This document shows positions 40,302 to 49,561 of a stretch of 64,000 bases of DNA, piece by piece; within the stretch, counting starts at the first letter, position 1, and every line of letters begins with the position of its first letter. The translations under genes and the position numbers were made by a program. The notes below the pieces were generated by a model. That model ran no database searches. It was not told the DNA's origin and saw only the letters and a program-made list of their open reading frames with translations. Where the stretch lies: NCBI RefSeq assembly GCF_000426525.1, contig NZ_AUFN01000011.1, positions 62,001 to 126,000 of the forward strand. The letters run 5' to 3'. The stretch comes from Nocardioides alkalitolerans DSM 16699. Lineage in GTDB: Bacteria; Actinomycetota; Actinomycetes; Propionibacteriales; Nocardioidaceae.

Positions 40302-42023
40302 GTGGGTCATGTCGAGGTCGCCGGGGTCAGGTTCGAGCTGCCGGACGGGCGGGTGCTGCTCGACGACGTCTCGTTCCGGGTCGGCGACGGCGCCAAGGTC
40401 GCGCTGGTGGGCGCCAACGGGGCGGGCAAGTCGACGCTGCTGAAGATCGTGACGGGCGACCTCGCCCCGCACGCGGGGGTGGTGACCCGGTCGGGCGGGC
40501 TCGGCGTGATGCGCCAGTTCGTCGGCCAGGGCGTCGTGGGCAGCGGCGCCGAGCAGGTCGACGACCCCACCGTGGGCGACCTGCTGCTGTCGGTGGCCCC
40601 CGACCGCGTACGGCGCGCCGCGGCCGCCGTGGACGCCTGCGAGCTGGCGCTCATGGAGACCGACGACGAGGCCACCCAGATGCGCTACGCCACCGCGCTC
40701 TCCGAGTTCGCCGACGCTGGCGGCTACGACATCGAGGTCGTCTGGGACACCTGCACGACCGCCGCGCTGGGCACGCCGTACGAGCGCGCCCGCCACCGCG
40801 TGCTGCGCACCCTCTCCGGTGGGGAGCAGAAGCGGCTGGTGCTGGAGTACCTGCTGCGCGGTCCCGACGAGGTGCTGCTGCTCGACGAGCCCGACAACTA
40901 CCTCGACGTGCCCGGCAAGATCTGGCTCGAGCAGCGCATCGCCGGCTCGCCGAAGACGGTGCTGTTCGTCAGCCACGACCGCGAGCTGCTCGCCAACGCG
41001 GCCACGCGGGTGGTGACCGTCGAGCTCGGCACCGAGGGCGCCGGCAACTCGGTGTGGACCCACCCGGGCGGCTTCGCGTCGTACCACGAGGCCCGCACCG
41101 ACCGGTTCGCCCGCTTCGAGGAGCAGCGCAAGCGCTGGGACGAGGAGCAGGCCAAGCTGAAGTCGCTCGTGCTGCGGCTGAAGATCAAGGCCGAGTACAA
41201 CGACGGCATGTCGAGCCAGTACCGCGCGGCCCAGACCCGGCTGCGCAAGTTCGAGGAGGCCGGCCCGCCCACCGCGCAGCCCCGCGAGCAGAAGGTCACC
41301 ATGCGGCTCTCCGGCGGGCGCACGGGCAAGCGGGCGGTGGTCTGCGAGGGCCTCGAGCTGAGCGGGCTGATGCAGCCGTTCGACCTCGAGGTCTGGTACG
41401 GCGAGCGCGTCGCCGTGCTGGGTTCCAACGGGTCGGGCAAGTCGCACTTCCTGCGGCTGCTCGCCGCCGGCGGCACCGACCCGGAGATCGAGCAGCGGCC
41501 CGTCGGCGACGTGCCGCCGGAGCCGGTGCCCCACACGGGGCGCGCCCGGTTGGGGGCGCGGGTGCGGCCGGGCTGGTTCGTGCAGACCCACGAGCACCCC
41601 GAGCTGGCCGGACGCACGCTCACGGAGATCCTCCACCGCGGCGACGGCGCCGAGCACGGCCGCCGCGGCATGGGGCGCGAGCAGGCGGCGCGGACCCTCG
41701 ACCGCTACGAGCTGGCCGCCAGCGCCGAGCAGACCTTCGACGCGCTCTCGGGCGGGCAGCAGGCGCGGTTCCAGATCCTCCTGCTCGAGCTGTCGGGCGC
41801 GACGCTGCTGCTGCTCGACGAGCCCACCGACAACCTCGACGTCGCCTCCGCGGAGGCGCTCGAGCAGGGGCTCGAGGCCTTCGAGGGCACGGTGCTCGCG
41901 GTGACCCACGACCGCTGGTTCGCGCGCGGCTTCGACCGCTACCTCGTGTACGGCGCCGACGGCCACGTCTACGAGGCGCCGGAGCCGGTGTGGGACGAGG
42001 GCCGCGTGGTGCGGGCGCGCTGA
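40302..42023 (+). CDS. ABC-F family ATP-binding protein
   Basis: 573 residues with two ABC domains and no membrane segment. Domain 1: Walker A GANGAGKST, signature LSGGE, Walker B LLLDEPDNYLD. Linker about 260-345 is charged and helical. Domain 2: GSNGSGKS, LSGGQ, LLLDEPTDNLD. ABC-F proteins act on the ribosome as translation factors or protect it from antibiotics; which applies cannot be told. GTG 40302; GACAAT 8 nt upstream may be a leaderless -10. Single gene. Confidence 0.92.
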   Translation: MGHVEVAGVRFELPDGRVLLDDVSFRVGDGAKVALVGANGAGKSTLLKIVTGDLAPHAGVVTRSGGLGVMRQFVGQGVVGSGAEQVDDPTVGDLLLSVAPDRVRRAAAAVDACELALMETDDEATQMRYATALSEFADAGGYDIEVVWDTCTTAALGTPYERARHRVLRTLSGGEQKRLVLEYLLRGPDEVLLLDEPDNYLDVPGKIWLEQRIAGSPKTVLFVSHDRELLANAATRVVTVELGTEGAGNSVWTHPGGFASYHEARTDRFARFEEQRKRWDEEQAKLKSLVLRLKIKAEYNDGMSSQYRAAQTRLRKFEEAGPPTAQPREQKVTMRLSGGRTGKRAVVCEGLELSGLMQPFDLEVWYGERVAVLGSNGSGKSHFLRLLAAGGTDPEIEQRPVGDVPPEPVPHTGRARLGARVRPGWFVQTHEHPELAGRTLTEILHRGDGAEHGRRGMGREQAARTLDRYELAASAEQTFDALSGGQQARFQILLLELSGATLLLLDEPTDNLDVASAEALEQGLEAFEGTVLAVTHDRWFARGFDRYLVYGADGHVYEAPEPVWDEGRVVRAR

Positions 42024-42063
42024 GCGGTCGACGGGATGGGGGACGCCACCCCTTGCCCCCGTC

Positions 42064-42079
42064 TGTGACCGCCGTCACA
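42064..42079. promoter_or_regulatory. consensus CRP/GlxR-type binding site
   Basis: TGTGACCGCCGTCACA matches the TGTGA-N6-TCACA consensus exactly. It lies 57 bp before the acyl-CoA ligase start, next to a second palindrome. Confidence 0.6.
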
Positions 42080-42082
42080 ATC

Positions 42083-42101
42083 GTGACAGTCCGACTGTCA
42101 C
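42083..42101. promoter_or_regulatory. 19-bp perfect palindrome upstream of the acyl-CoA ligase
   Basis: GTGACAGTCCGACTGTCAC has 9-bp arms around one base. It is 34 bp before the TTG start. Its GTGAC half-sites are phased 9 bp from those of the neighbouring CRP-type site. Likely operator, possibly for a TetR- or FadR-type lipid regulator. Confidence 0.55.
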
Positions 42102-42135
42102 CGAGGACGGTCGGCGACCCGGGAGGGACCCCGCC

Positions 42136-43776
42136 TTGAACGCTGTCACCGCATCCGAGACCACCGCCCCCGCGCCGTCCACCGGCTCCGACCCGTCCGC
42201 CGCGCCGCGCCCGTCGTACGTCGACGACCGCCTGGCGTGGTGGGCGCAGCAGACGCCCGACGCGCCGGCGATGAGCTACGGGGGCCGCAGCTGGACCTAC
42301 GCGGAGTGGGACGACCGCGTCCGCCGTCTCGCCGGCGCCCTCGCCGACGCGGGCATCGGCCGGGGCGACGTCGTGGCGTTCCTCGACAAGAACCACCCCG
42401 CCTGCGTCGAGCTGTCGATGGCGGCGGGCTCGCTCGGGGCGGCGAACGCGATCGTGAACTGGCGCAGCGCCGGCGACGAGGTCGACTACGCGGTCAACGA
42501 CTCGGGGGCGCGGCTGCTCGTCGTGGGCGCCGAGCTGCTGCCGACGATCGAGGCGATCCGCGACCGGCTGGTGAACGTGGAGCGGATCGTGGTCGTGACG
42601 CCCGAGGGCGTCGACGCGGCGGGGGAGCCCGACGAGTACGAGGCCTGGCTGGCCGCCGCCACCCCGCGGGGCCGCGCGGCGGACGTGGACGTGGAGGACA
42701 CCTGCCTCGTCATGTACTCCTCCGGCACGACCGGGCGGCCGAAGGGCGTCATGCTGACGCACCGCAACATGGTCGCCCACACGCTCAACGCCCACGACGG
42801 CTGGGAGTTCGGCCCCGGCGACGTCTCGCTCGTCGCGATGCCGCTGTTCCACGTCGGCGGCTCGTCGTACGTGCTGTTCGGCCTGCACGACGGCATCCCG
42901 TCGATCATGACCCGCGACCCCGACGGCATGTCGCTGGCCGGCGCGATCATGGCCGGCGCCAACAAGACGTTCCTCGTGCCGGCCGTGCTCGCGCAGGTGC
43001 TGCAGTCGGGGCCGGACGCCATCAAGCTCTTCGGGGCCCTGCGCAACTACACGTACGGCGCCGCCCCCATGCCCCCGCCGCTGCTGCGGGCCGCCATGGA
43101 GGCCTGGCCCGAGACCGACTTCATCCAGGTCTACGGGCTCACCGAGGTCGCCGGCGTGGCCACCCACCTGATGCCGGACGCCCACCGCGACGCCGACCAC
43201 CCGGAGCGGCTCGTCTCGGCGGGCCAGGCGCTGCCGGAGATGGAGGTCCGGATCGTCGACGCCGTCACGGGCGAGGACACGGCCCCCGGCGAGCACGGCG
43301 AGATCTGGCTGCGCGGACCGCAGGTGATGAAGGGGTACCTCGGCAAGCCCGACGAGACCGCGAAGGTGATCACGTCCGACGGCTGGTTCCGCACGGGCGA
43401 CGTCGGCCGCCTCGACGACGAGGGCTTCTGCTTCGTGCAGGACCGCATCAAGGACATGATCATCTCGGGCGGCGAGAACATCTACTCGCCCGAGGTCGAG
43501 CGCGTCCTGGCCGAGCACCCGGCCGTCATGGAGTGCGCCGTCATCGGGGTGCCCGACGAGCGCTGGGGCGAGACGGTGAAGGCGGTCGTGGCGCTCAAGC
43601 CCGACACCTCCGCGACGGCCGAGGAGATCATCGCGTTCTGCCGCGACCGCCTCGCCCACTTCAAGTGCCCCAAGACCGTCGACGTGCTCCCGGCCCTGCC
43701 GCGCAACCCGACCGGCAAGATCCTCAAGCGCGACCTGCGCGCGCCGTACTGGGACGGGCGCGGGTCGGTGATCTGA
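42136..43776 (+). CDS. acyl-CoA ligase (AMP-binding, FadD-type)
   Basis: 546 residues. Motifs of the acyl-adenylating family: YSSGTTGRPKGVMLTH (about 195), QVYGLTEVAG (about 331), WFRTGDVG, KDMIISGGENIYSPEVE, and the catalytic lysine in NPTGKILKRDLR. It activates a carboxylic acid as acyl-AMP and transfers it to CoA; chain length is unknown. The start is TTG 42136, fixed by GGGAGGG at 8-9 nt and by the N-terminus length; there is no better codon. Upstream CRP-type and palindromic sites suggest control by carbon status or a lipid-sensing repressor. Single gene. Confidence 0.92.
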   Translation: MNAVTASETTAPAPSTGSDPSAAPRPSYVDDRLAWWAQQTPDAPAMSYGGRSWTYAEWDDRVRRLAGALADAGIGRGDVVAFLDKNHPACVELSMAAGSLGAANAIVNWRSAGDEVDYAVNDSGARLLVVGAELLPTIEAIRDRLVNVERIVVVTPEGVDAAGEPDEYEAWLAAATPRGRAADVDVEDTCLVMYSSGTTGRPKGVMLTHRNMVAHTLNAHDGWEFGPGDVSLVAMPLFHVGGSSYVLFGLHDGIPSIMTRDPDGMSLAGAIMAGANKTFLVPAVLAQVLQSGPDAIKLFGALRNYTYGAAPMPPPLLRAAMEAWPETDFIQVYGLTEVAGVATHLMPDAHRDADHPERLVSAGQALPEMEVRIVDAVTGEDTAPGEHGEIWLRGPQVMKGYLGKPDETAKVITSDGWFRTGDVGRLDDEGFCFVQDRIKDMIISGGENIYSPEVERVLAEHPAVMECAVIGVPDERWGETVKAVVALKPDTSATAEEIIAFCRDRLAHFKCPKTVDVLPALPRNPTGKILKRDLRAPYWDGRGSVI

Positions 43777-43846
43777 GGCGGCGGGGGCGGCGGCGGTTTC
43801 GCTGCAGGGTCGGTGGAGCCTTCGACCTCGGCGATGCCGGTCCGGC

Positions 43847-43894
43847 GGGTCGCGGTGTCAGCGTCAGGGCGAACGGGGCGCCCACACCGCGACC
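43847..43894. repeat. 48-bp palindromic repeat, copy 1
   Basis: GGTCGCGGTGT and ACACCGCGACC arms of 11 bp at the ends. It matches copy 2 at 46 of 48 positions. Located after the acyl-CoA ligase gene. Confidence 0.85.
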
Positions 43895-43907
43895 GGTGGG
43901 GTCGGGT

Positions 43908-43955
43908 GGGTCGCGGTGTCAGCGACAGGGCGGACGGGGCGCCCACACCGCGACC
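43908..43955. repeat. 48-bp palindromic repeat, copy 2
   Basis: Direct repeat of copy 1, 61 bp downstream; arms reach 12 bp (GGGTCGCGGTGT / ACACCGCGACCC, 43908-43956). The pair fills most of the 287-bp gap before the synthetase gene; I see no gene there. Confidence 0.85.
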
Positions 43956-44063
43956 CGGCCCGCGACCCACCGCCCCAGGCACACCGGGCCGCCCCCGAAC
44001 CCCACCGCCCACCCCTCGCGCGCCATCACCGTCCGTTCACCCGGACCGGCCACACTGCCCCGC

Positions 44064-47000
44064 GTGAGCGACGCCCCCCACGACGGGAGCACCGGCGACC
44101 AGCCGGTGGCCCCGCCTCCCCCTCCCGCCCCGAGCACCCCGGCCGCCCCGGCCGCCCCGGCCGCCCCGGCCGCCCCGTCCGCCCGGAGCGCCCCCGCCGA
44201 CGACCCGCTCCGGCGCGGCCACCTGGCGCCGGTGGAGCGCACGCTCGTCGACGTGTTCCGCGCGACGGTCGAGCAGGCCGCCGACGAGCCGGCCGTCGAC
44301 GCCGGGCTGGGGGTGCTGACGTACGCCGAGCTCGAGGAGCAGGCCGAGGGCCTCGCCGCCGAGCTGGCGCAGCAGGGCGTGGGGCCGGGCGACAAGGTGG
44401 GCGTGCAGGTCACGTCCGGCACGACCGACCTCTACGTCGCGATCCTCGGCGTCCTGCTGGCGGGGGCGGCGTACGTGCCGGTCGACGCCGACGACCCGCC
44501 GGAGCGCGCCCTGCTCGTCTTCGGCGAGGCCGACGTGGCCGCGGTCGTCACCGACGAGCTCGCCGTCGAGGTCCGCCGGTCGGGGGAGCCCCGCGCGCAG
44601 CAGGACCCCTCGCCCGACGACGACGCCTGGGTGATCTTCACCTCCGGCTCGACGGGCACGCCGAAGGGCGTCGCCGTCACCCACCGCAACGCCGCCGCGT
44701 TCGTCGACGCGGAGGCGCGGATGTTCCTGCAGCCCGCGCCGCTCGGGGTGGGCGACCGGGTGATGGCCGGGCTCTCGGTGGCGTTCGACGCGAGCTGCGA
44801 GGAGATGTGGCTGGCGTGGCGGTACGGCGGGTGCCTCGTGCCCGCACCGCGCGCTCTCGTCCGCTCCGGCATCGACGTCGGTCCGTGGCTCGTCGCCAAC
44901 CGGGTCACCGTCGTGTCGACCGTGCCGACCCTCGTCGCGCTGTGGCCCGCGGAGGCGCTCGAGCGCGTGCGACTGCTGATCATGGGCGGCGAGGCGTGCC
45001 CGCCCGAGCTGGCCGCCCGCCTGGTGCGCGAGGGCCGCGAGGTCTGGAACACCTACGGCCCCACCGAGGCGACGGTCGTGGCCTGCGGGTGCGAGCTCAC
45101 CGGCGAGGCCCCCGTGCGCATCGGGCTGCCCCTCGACGGCTGGGACCTCGCCGTCGTCGACCCCGCCACCGGCGTGCCCGTGGCCCCGGGCGAGCAGGGC
45201 GAGCTGATCATCGGCGGCGTCGGCCTGGCCCGCTACCTCGACCCGGCCAAGGACGCCGAGAAGTACGCCGCGATGCCCACCCTGGGCTGGGAGCGCGCCT
45301 ACCGCTCGGGCGACATCGTCGTGAACGACCCCGTCGGGCTGCTCTTCGCCGGCCGCGCCGACGACCAGGTGAAGCTGGGCGGGCGCCGCATCGAGCTGGG
45401 CGAGGTCGACTCGGCCCTCCTCGCGCTGCCCGGGGTGAGCAGCGCGGCGGCCGCGGTGCGCCGTACCGCCGCGGGCAACCAGCTGCTCGTCGGCTACGTG
45501 ACCGCCGAGCCCGGCTTCGACGCCTCCGCCGCGCTCGACCGTCTGCGCGCCGCCATGCCGGCCGCGCTGGTGCCGCGGCTCGCGGTGGTCGACACGCTGC
45601 CGACGCGTACGTCGGGCAAGGTCGACCGCGACGCGCTGCCCTGGCCGCTCCCCGGCGCCGCCGAGAGCGGGCCCCGCGACGACCTCTCCGACACCGAGGC
45701 CTGGATCGCCGAGCTGTGGCTCGACGTGCTCGGCGCCGACGTGCAGGGCGCCGACGCCGACTTCTTCGACCTCGGCGGCGGCAGCCTCACCGCGGCCCAG
45801 ATCGTGGGGCGGCTGCGCACCCGGTTCCCCGAGGTCGCGGTCGGCGACGTCTACGAGCGCTCGACGGTGGCGGCGCTGGCGGCGTACCTCGACGCGATGG
45901 CCGCCCCGGCGACGACGGCGAGCGACCGCAAGGTGCGCCCGCTGCCGGTGAAGAGCCAGCGCGGCCAGGTGGCGGCGACGCTGCTGGTGCGCGCGGTCGG
46001 CGGCCTGCGCTGGGTGGTCTGGACGATGATCGGCTCCACCCTGCTCGCACCGGTGCTCGACGACGCGGACTGGCTGCCGACCTACCCCTGGTGGCTGCTC
46101 GTCGTGCTGTGGGCCGCGCTGCTCACCCCGCCCGGGCGCATGCTGCTCGCCGCCGGCCAGGCCCGGCTGCTGCTGCGGGGCGTCACCCCGGGGGAGCACC
46201 CGCGCGGCGGCAAGGTGCACCTGCGGCTCTGGCTGGCCGAGAAGCTCGCCGACGAGATCGGCGCCACGAACCTCGCAGGGGCGCCGCTCATCACCTGGTA
46301 CGCCCGCCTGCTCGGCGCCGACGTGGGTCGCGACGTCGACCTGCACTCGCTGCCCGGCGTCACCGGCATGCTCCGCCTCGGCAAGGGCGCCTCCGTGGAG
46401 CCGGAGGTCGACCTCACCGGCCACTGGATCGACGGCGACGTCGTGCACGTCGGCCGCATCGAGGTCGGGGCCCGCGCCCGCATCGGGGCGCGCAGCATGC
46501 TCGTGCCGGGTGCCCACGTCGGCTCCGACGCCGAGATCGCCCCGGGCTCCGCCGTCTTCGGCGACGTGCCGTCCGGCGAGTTCTGGGCGGGCTCGCCCGC
46601 GCGCCGGGTGCGCCGTACCGCCCGCGGCCCCTGGCAGGAGCGGCCCGAGCGCCCCCGGGCGTGGGTCGCGGCGTACGCCGCCAGCGCCGTCGTGCTCGGC
46701 CTCCTCCCCGCCCTCGCGATGGGCGTCGGCGCCCTCGTGGCGCTGCCCGGGCTGGCCGCCGTCGACGGGTACGGCGCGCTGCTCGCCCACCTGCTCGTGC
46801 GGCTGCCCCTCGGCGTCCTCGTCGGCCTGCTCGTGCTCACGGTCTCGATCTGGGCCGTCGTGCGTCTGTGCGCGCTGCGGCTCGCCACCGGCATCCACCC
46901 CGTGCGTAGCCGCACCGCCCTGCAGGTGTGGACGACGATGCGCGTGCTCGACGAGGCGCGCACCTGGCTCTACGGCCTCTACGCGTCGTCGCTCACGCCG

Positions 47001-48128
47001 TACTGGCTGCGCTCGCTCGGCGCCCGGATCGGCACCGGTGTCGAGGCCTCGACGGTGCTGATGGTGCCGCGCCTGACCCAGGTCGGCGACCACGCGTTCC
47101 TCGCCGACGACACCCTCATCGGGGGCTACGAGCTCGGCGGCGGCTGGCTGCGCGTCGAGCGCGTGAAGATCGGCAAGCGGGCGTTCGTCGGCAACTCCGG
47201 CATGGCGGCCCCGGGCCGCAAGGTGCCGAAGGCCTCCCTCGTGGCGGTGCTCTCGGCGGCCCCGCAGCGCAAGACGGCGCGCAGCGGCGAGTCCTGGCTG
47301 GGCAGTCCGCCCGCGGCGCTGCGACGGACGTCGGAGAGCGGCGACACCGCCCGCACCTACGCCCCGGCGCGGCGCCTCCACGTGGCCCGCGCGCTCGTCG
47401 AGGTCTGCCGGCTCGTGCCCGTGCTGCTCACCGTCGCGCTCACGGTGACGGTCGTGGTCGGCCTCGCCGCGCTGCTCGCGGTGCCCGACGACGCCGCGTA
47501 CGGCGCGCTGCTCGCCGCGGCGCTCGTCGGTCCGCTCCTGGCGGTCGGCGGGCTCGTCGCGGCGCTCGTGACGACCGCCGCCAAGTGGGCGCTCGTCGGC
47601 CGGATGCGCCCCGGCAGCCACCCGCTCTGGAGCTCGTTCGTGTGGCGCAACGAGCTGGCCGACACGTTCGTCGAGGTGCTCGCCGTGCCGTGGTTCGCCC
47701 GCACGGTGTCGGGCACGCCGCTGCTCAACGTGTGGTTCCGCTCGATGGGCGCCCACATCGGCCGCGGGGTCTGGTGCGCGACCCACTGGCTGCCCGAGGC
47801 CGACCTCGTGCACCTCGCCGACGGGGCGACCGTCAACCCGGGCACGGTCGTGCAGACCCACCTCTTCCACGACCGCGTGCTGGCCATGGACACGGTGACC
47901 CTGCGACGGGGCGCGACGCTCGGCCCCAACAGCGTCATCCTGCCCGCGGCGGTGCTCGGTCGGCACGCTACGGTCGGCCCCGTGTCCCTGGTCATGCGAG
48001 GCGAGTCCGTTCCCGACAAGACCGCGTGGATCGGCAACCCGATCGGGCCCTGGCCCGCGTCGCTCGCCCCCACGACGGGCGTGACCGCTCCCGCGTCGCC
48101 GACGTCCGGCGAGCCGGTGACCGCGTGA
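44064..48128 (+). CDS. Pls/PosA-family single-module non-ribosomal peptide synthetase
   Basis: 1354 residues, near the 1319 of poly-lysine synthetase Pls. A Pro/Ala-rich head (15-45) precedes an adenylation domain (about 60-530) with FTSGSTGTPKG (about 192), NTYGPTEATV (about 328), GGRRIELGEVD and TSGKVDRDALP. A carrier domain follows with Ser in DLGGGSL (about 570). The rest alternates helix pairs (about 645-690, 870-940, 1110-1175) with three acyltransferase-like left-handed beta-helix repeats, the tandem domains of Pls. The pocket residues in FDASCEEMW (D, A, E) fit a basic amino acid, by inference. Expected product: a homo-poly(amino acid) made at the membrane. Coupled to an M1 peptidase by GTGA. 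Confidence 0.88.
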   Translation: MSDAPHDGSTGDQPVAPPPPPAPSTPAAPAAPAAPAAPSARSAPADDPLRRGHLAPVERTLVDVFRATVEQAADEPAVDAGLGVLTYAELEEQAEGLAAELAQQGVGPGDKVGVQVTSGTTDLYVAILGVLLAGAAYVPVDADDPPERALLVFGEADVAAVVTDELAVEVRRSGEPRAQQDPSPDDDAWVIFTSGSTGTPKGVAVTHRNAAAFVDAEARMFLQPAPLGVGDRVMAGLSVAFDASCEEMWLAWRYGGCLVPAPRALVRSGIDVGPWLVANRVTVVSTVPTLVALWPAEALERVRLLIMGGEACPPELAARLVREGREVWNTYGPTEATVVACGCELTGEAPVRIGLPLDGWDLAVVDPATGVPVAPGEQGELIIGGVGLARYLDPAKDAEKYAAMPTLGWERAYRSGDIVVNDPVGLLFAGRADDQVKLGGRRIELGEVDSALLALPGVSSAAAAVRRTAAGNQLLVGYVTAEPGFDASAALDRLRAAMPAALVPRLAVVDTLPTRTSGKVDRDALPWPLPGAAESGPRDDLSDTEAWIAELWLDVLGADVQGADADFFDLGGGSLTAAQIVGRLRTRFPEVAVGDVYERSTVAALAAYLDAMAAPATTASDRKVRPLPVKSQRGQVAATLLVRAVGGLRWVVWTMIGSTLLAPVLDDADWLPTYPWWLLVVLWAALLTPPGRMLLAAGQARLLLRGVTPGEHPRGGKVHLRLWLAEKLADEIGATNLAGAPLITWYARLLGADVGRDVDLHSLPGVTGMLRLGKGASVEPEVDLTGHWIDGDVVHVGRIEVGARARIGARSMLVPGAHVGSDAEIAPGSAVFGDVPSGEFWAGSPARRVRRTARGPWQERPERPRAWVAAYAASAVVLGLLPALAMGVGALVALPGLAAVDGYGALLAHLLVRLPLGVLVGLLVLTVSIWAVVRLCALRLATGIHPVRSRTALQVWTTMRVLDEARTWLYGLYASSLTPYWLRSLGARIGTGVEASTVLMVPRLTQVGDHAFLADDTLIGGYELGGGWLRVERVKIGKRAFVGNSGMAAPGRKVPKASLVAVLSAAPQRKTARSGESWLGSPPAALRRTSESGDTARTYAPARRLHVARALVEVCRLVPVLLTVALTVTVVVGLAALLAVPDDAAYGALLAAALVGPLLAVGGLVAALVTTAAKWALVGRMRPGSHPLWSSFVWRNELADTFVEVLAVPWFARTVSGTPLLNVWFRSMGAHIGRGVWCATHWLPEADLVHLADGATVNPGTVVQTHLFHDRVLAMDTVTLRRGATLGPNSVILPAAVLGRHATVGPVSLVMRGESVPDKTAWIGNPIGPWPASLAPTTGVTAPASPTSGEPVTA

Positions 48129-49447
48129 TCGGCGGACTGCCGACGGCCGACGACTACCTGCCTGGCCACGGCGACCGCTCCTGGTCGGCCCGGTCCTACG
48201 CCCTCGACCTCACCTACAAGCTCGAGGGCAACCGGCTGAGCGGCGAGGCCCGCATCGAGGTCGAGCTGCTCGAGGAGACCGACCGGGTCGTGCTCGACCT
48301 CGCCGGCCTCGACGTCTCGAAGGTGACGGTCGACGGCAAGGCGCCCGCGAAGTTCAGCCAGCGCCGGCACCGCCTGGTCGTCAAGCTCCGCGAGGCCGGG
48401 GCGGCGGGCACGACGCTGCGCCTCGTCGTGAAGTACGGCGGCCACCCCGCCCCCCTCGTCGAGAAGCACCACGGCGACGCGGGCTGGGAGGAGCTGACCG
48501 ACGGCGTCATCGTCGCCGGGCAGCCGCACGGCTCGCCCACCTGGTTCCCCTGCAACGACCGGCCGGACGACAAGGCGCCGTACCGCATCACGGTCACCAC
48601 CGACACCGGCTACACCGTCGTCTCCAACGGCCTGCTCGAGGCGCGCAAGCGCCGCGGCAGCACCGAGTCGTGGACCTACGTGATGGACCAGCCCATGGCG
48701 ACCTACCTCGCCACCGTGCAGATCGGCCGCTACGAGATCGTCGAGCACGACGCCGCGGTGCCGCTGCTCTCGGCGGTCCCCGAGGGCTCCGGACGCCGCC
48801 GCAGCGAGGGCTACGAGGCCGGCTTCGGCCGCCAGGCCGAGATGATGGCGGCCTTCGCGGAGTGGTTCGGGCCCTACCCGTTCGCCTCCTACGCCGCGGT
48901 CGTCACCGGCGACCCGCTCGATATCCCGCTGGAGTCGCAGAGCCTCTCGACCTTCGGCCGCAACTTCGTCTCCGCCGACTGGGAGCAGGTGCGGCTCGTC
49001 GCCCACGAGCTCGCCCACCAGTGGTTCGGCAACAGCGTCACGCTCGCCCGCTGGCAGGACATCTGGCTCCACGAGGGGTTCGCCTGCTACAGCGAGTGGC
49101 TGTGGTCGGAGCGGTCGGGGGAGCGCTCCTGCCAGGAGTGGGTCGAGCACCACCACGCCGGCCTGACCGACGCCGACGAGGACCTCCTGCTGGCCGACCC
49201 CGGCCCGGAGCTCATGTTCGACGACCGGCTCTACAAGCGCGGCGCGGTCGCCCTGCACGTCGTACGACGCAGCGTCGGCGACGAGGCGTTCTTCGACCTG
49301 CTGACGGGCTGGGTGGCCGACCACGCCGGCGGGTCCGTCACGACCGAGGCGTTCCTGGAGTACGCCGACGCGCGCACCGGCACGGACGTCAGCGGGCTGC
49401 TGGCGCCGTGGCTGTTCGAGACGGCGCTGCCCGACCTGCCGGCCTGA
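48125..49447 (+). CDS. M1-family zinc metallopeptidase
   Basis: 440 residues. Zinc site HELAHQ (about 294-299) and the distant glutamate in LHEGFA, 18 residues on; an N-terminal beta domain (about 15-190) typical of M1 aminopeptidases. The usual GAMEN exopeptidase motif is not recognisable; PLESQSLSTF occupies that position. No signal peptide. The GTG start overlaps the Pls-like stop (GTGA), so they are made together. It could trim or degrade the poly(amino acid) or protect the producer, as peptidases do with poly-lysine; this is inference. Confidence 0.9.
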   Translation: MIGGLPTADDYLPGHGDRSWSARSYALDLTYKLEGNRLSGEARIEVELLEETDRVVLDLAGLDVSKVTVDGKAPAKFSQRRHRLVVKLREAGAAGTTLRLVVKYGGHPAPLVEKHHGDAGWEELTDGVIVAGQPHGSPTWFPCNDRPDDKAPYRITVTTDTGYTVVSNGLLEARKRRGSTESWTYVMDQPMATYLATVQIGRYEIVEHDAAVPLLSAVPEGSGRRRSEGYEAGFGRQAEMMAAFAEWFGPYPFASYAAVVTGDPLDIPLESQSLSTFGRNFVSADWEQVRLVAHELAHQWFGNSVTLARWQDIWLHEGFACYSEWLWSERSGERSCQEWVEHHHAGLTDADEDLLLADPGPELMFDDRLYKRGAVALHVVRRSVGDEAFFDLLTGWVADHAGGSVTTEAFLEYADARTGTDVSGLLAPWLFETALPDLPA

Positions 49448-49449
49448 GC

Positions 49450-49477
49450 GGGGCCCGCGGACGCGCTCGCGGGTCCC
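49450..49477 (+). terminator. terminator of the Pls-M1 operon
   Basis: GGGGCCCGCG (49450-49459) and CGCGGGTCCC (49468-49477) form a 10-bp stem with one G-U pair and an 8-nt loop, 2 nt after the M1 stop. No T tract. Confidence 0.55.
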
Positions 49478-49549
49478 GGACCAGCCGCCGACGACGGGTC
49501 GGACGAGGATCACCTGCCCGCTGAAGCGGCGGATCGGCCATCTATTCAC

Positions 49550-49555
49550 TACCGT
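49550..49555 (+). promoter_or_regulatory. leaderless -10 box of the DEAD-box helicase gene
   Basis: TACCGT, 6 nt from the GTG at 49562; no Shine-Dalgarno. Confidence 0.5.
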
Positions 49556-49561
49556 GGTCGG

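Noticed and set aside
43847..43955. CRISPR reading of the duplicated 48-bp element
   Set aside because: Only two copies, 13 bp apart, each palindromic; no array.
44037..47966. 1309-codon open frame antisense to the Pls-like gene
   Set aside because: Low-complexity Arg/His/Gly-rich shadow of a recognised synthetase.
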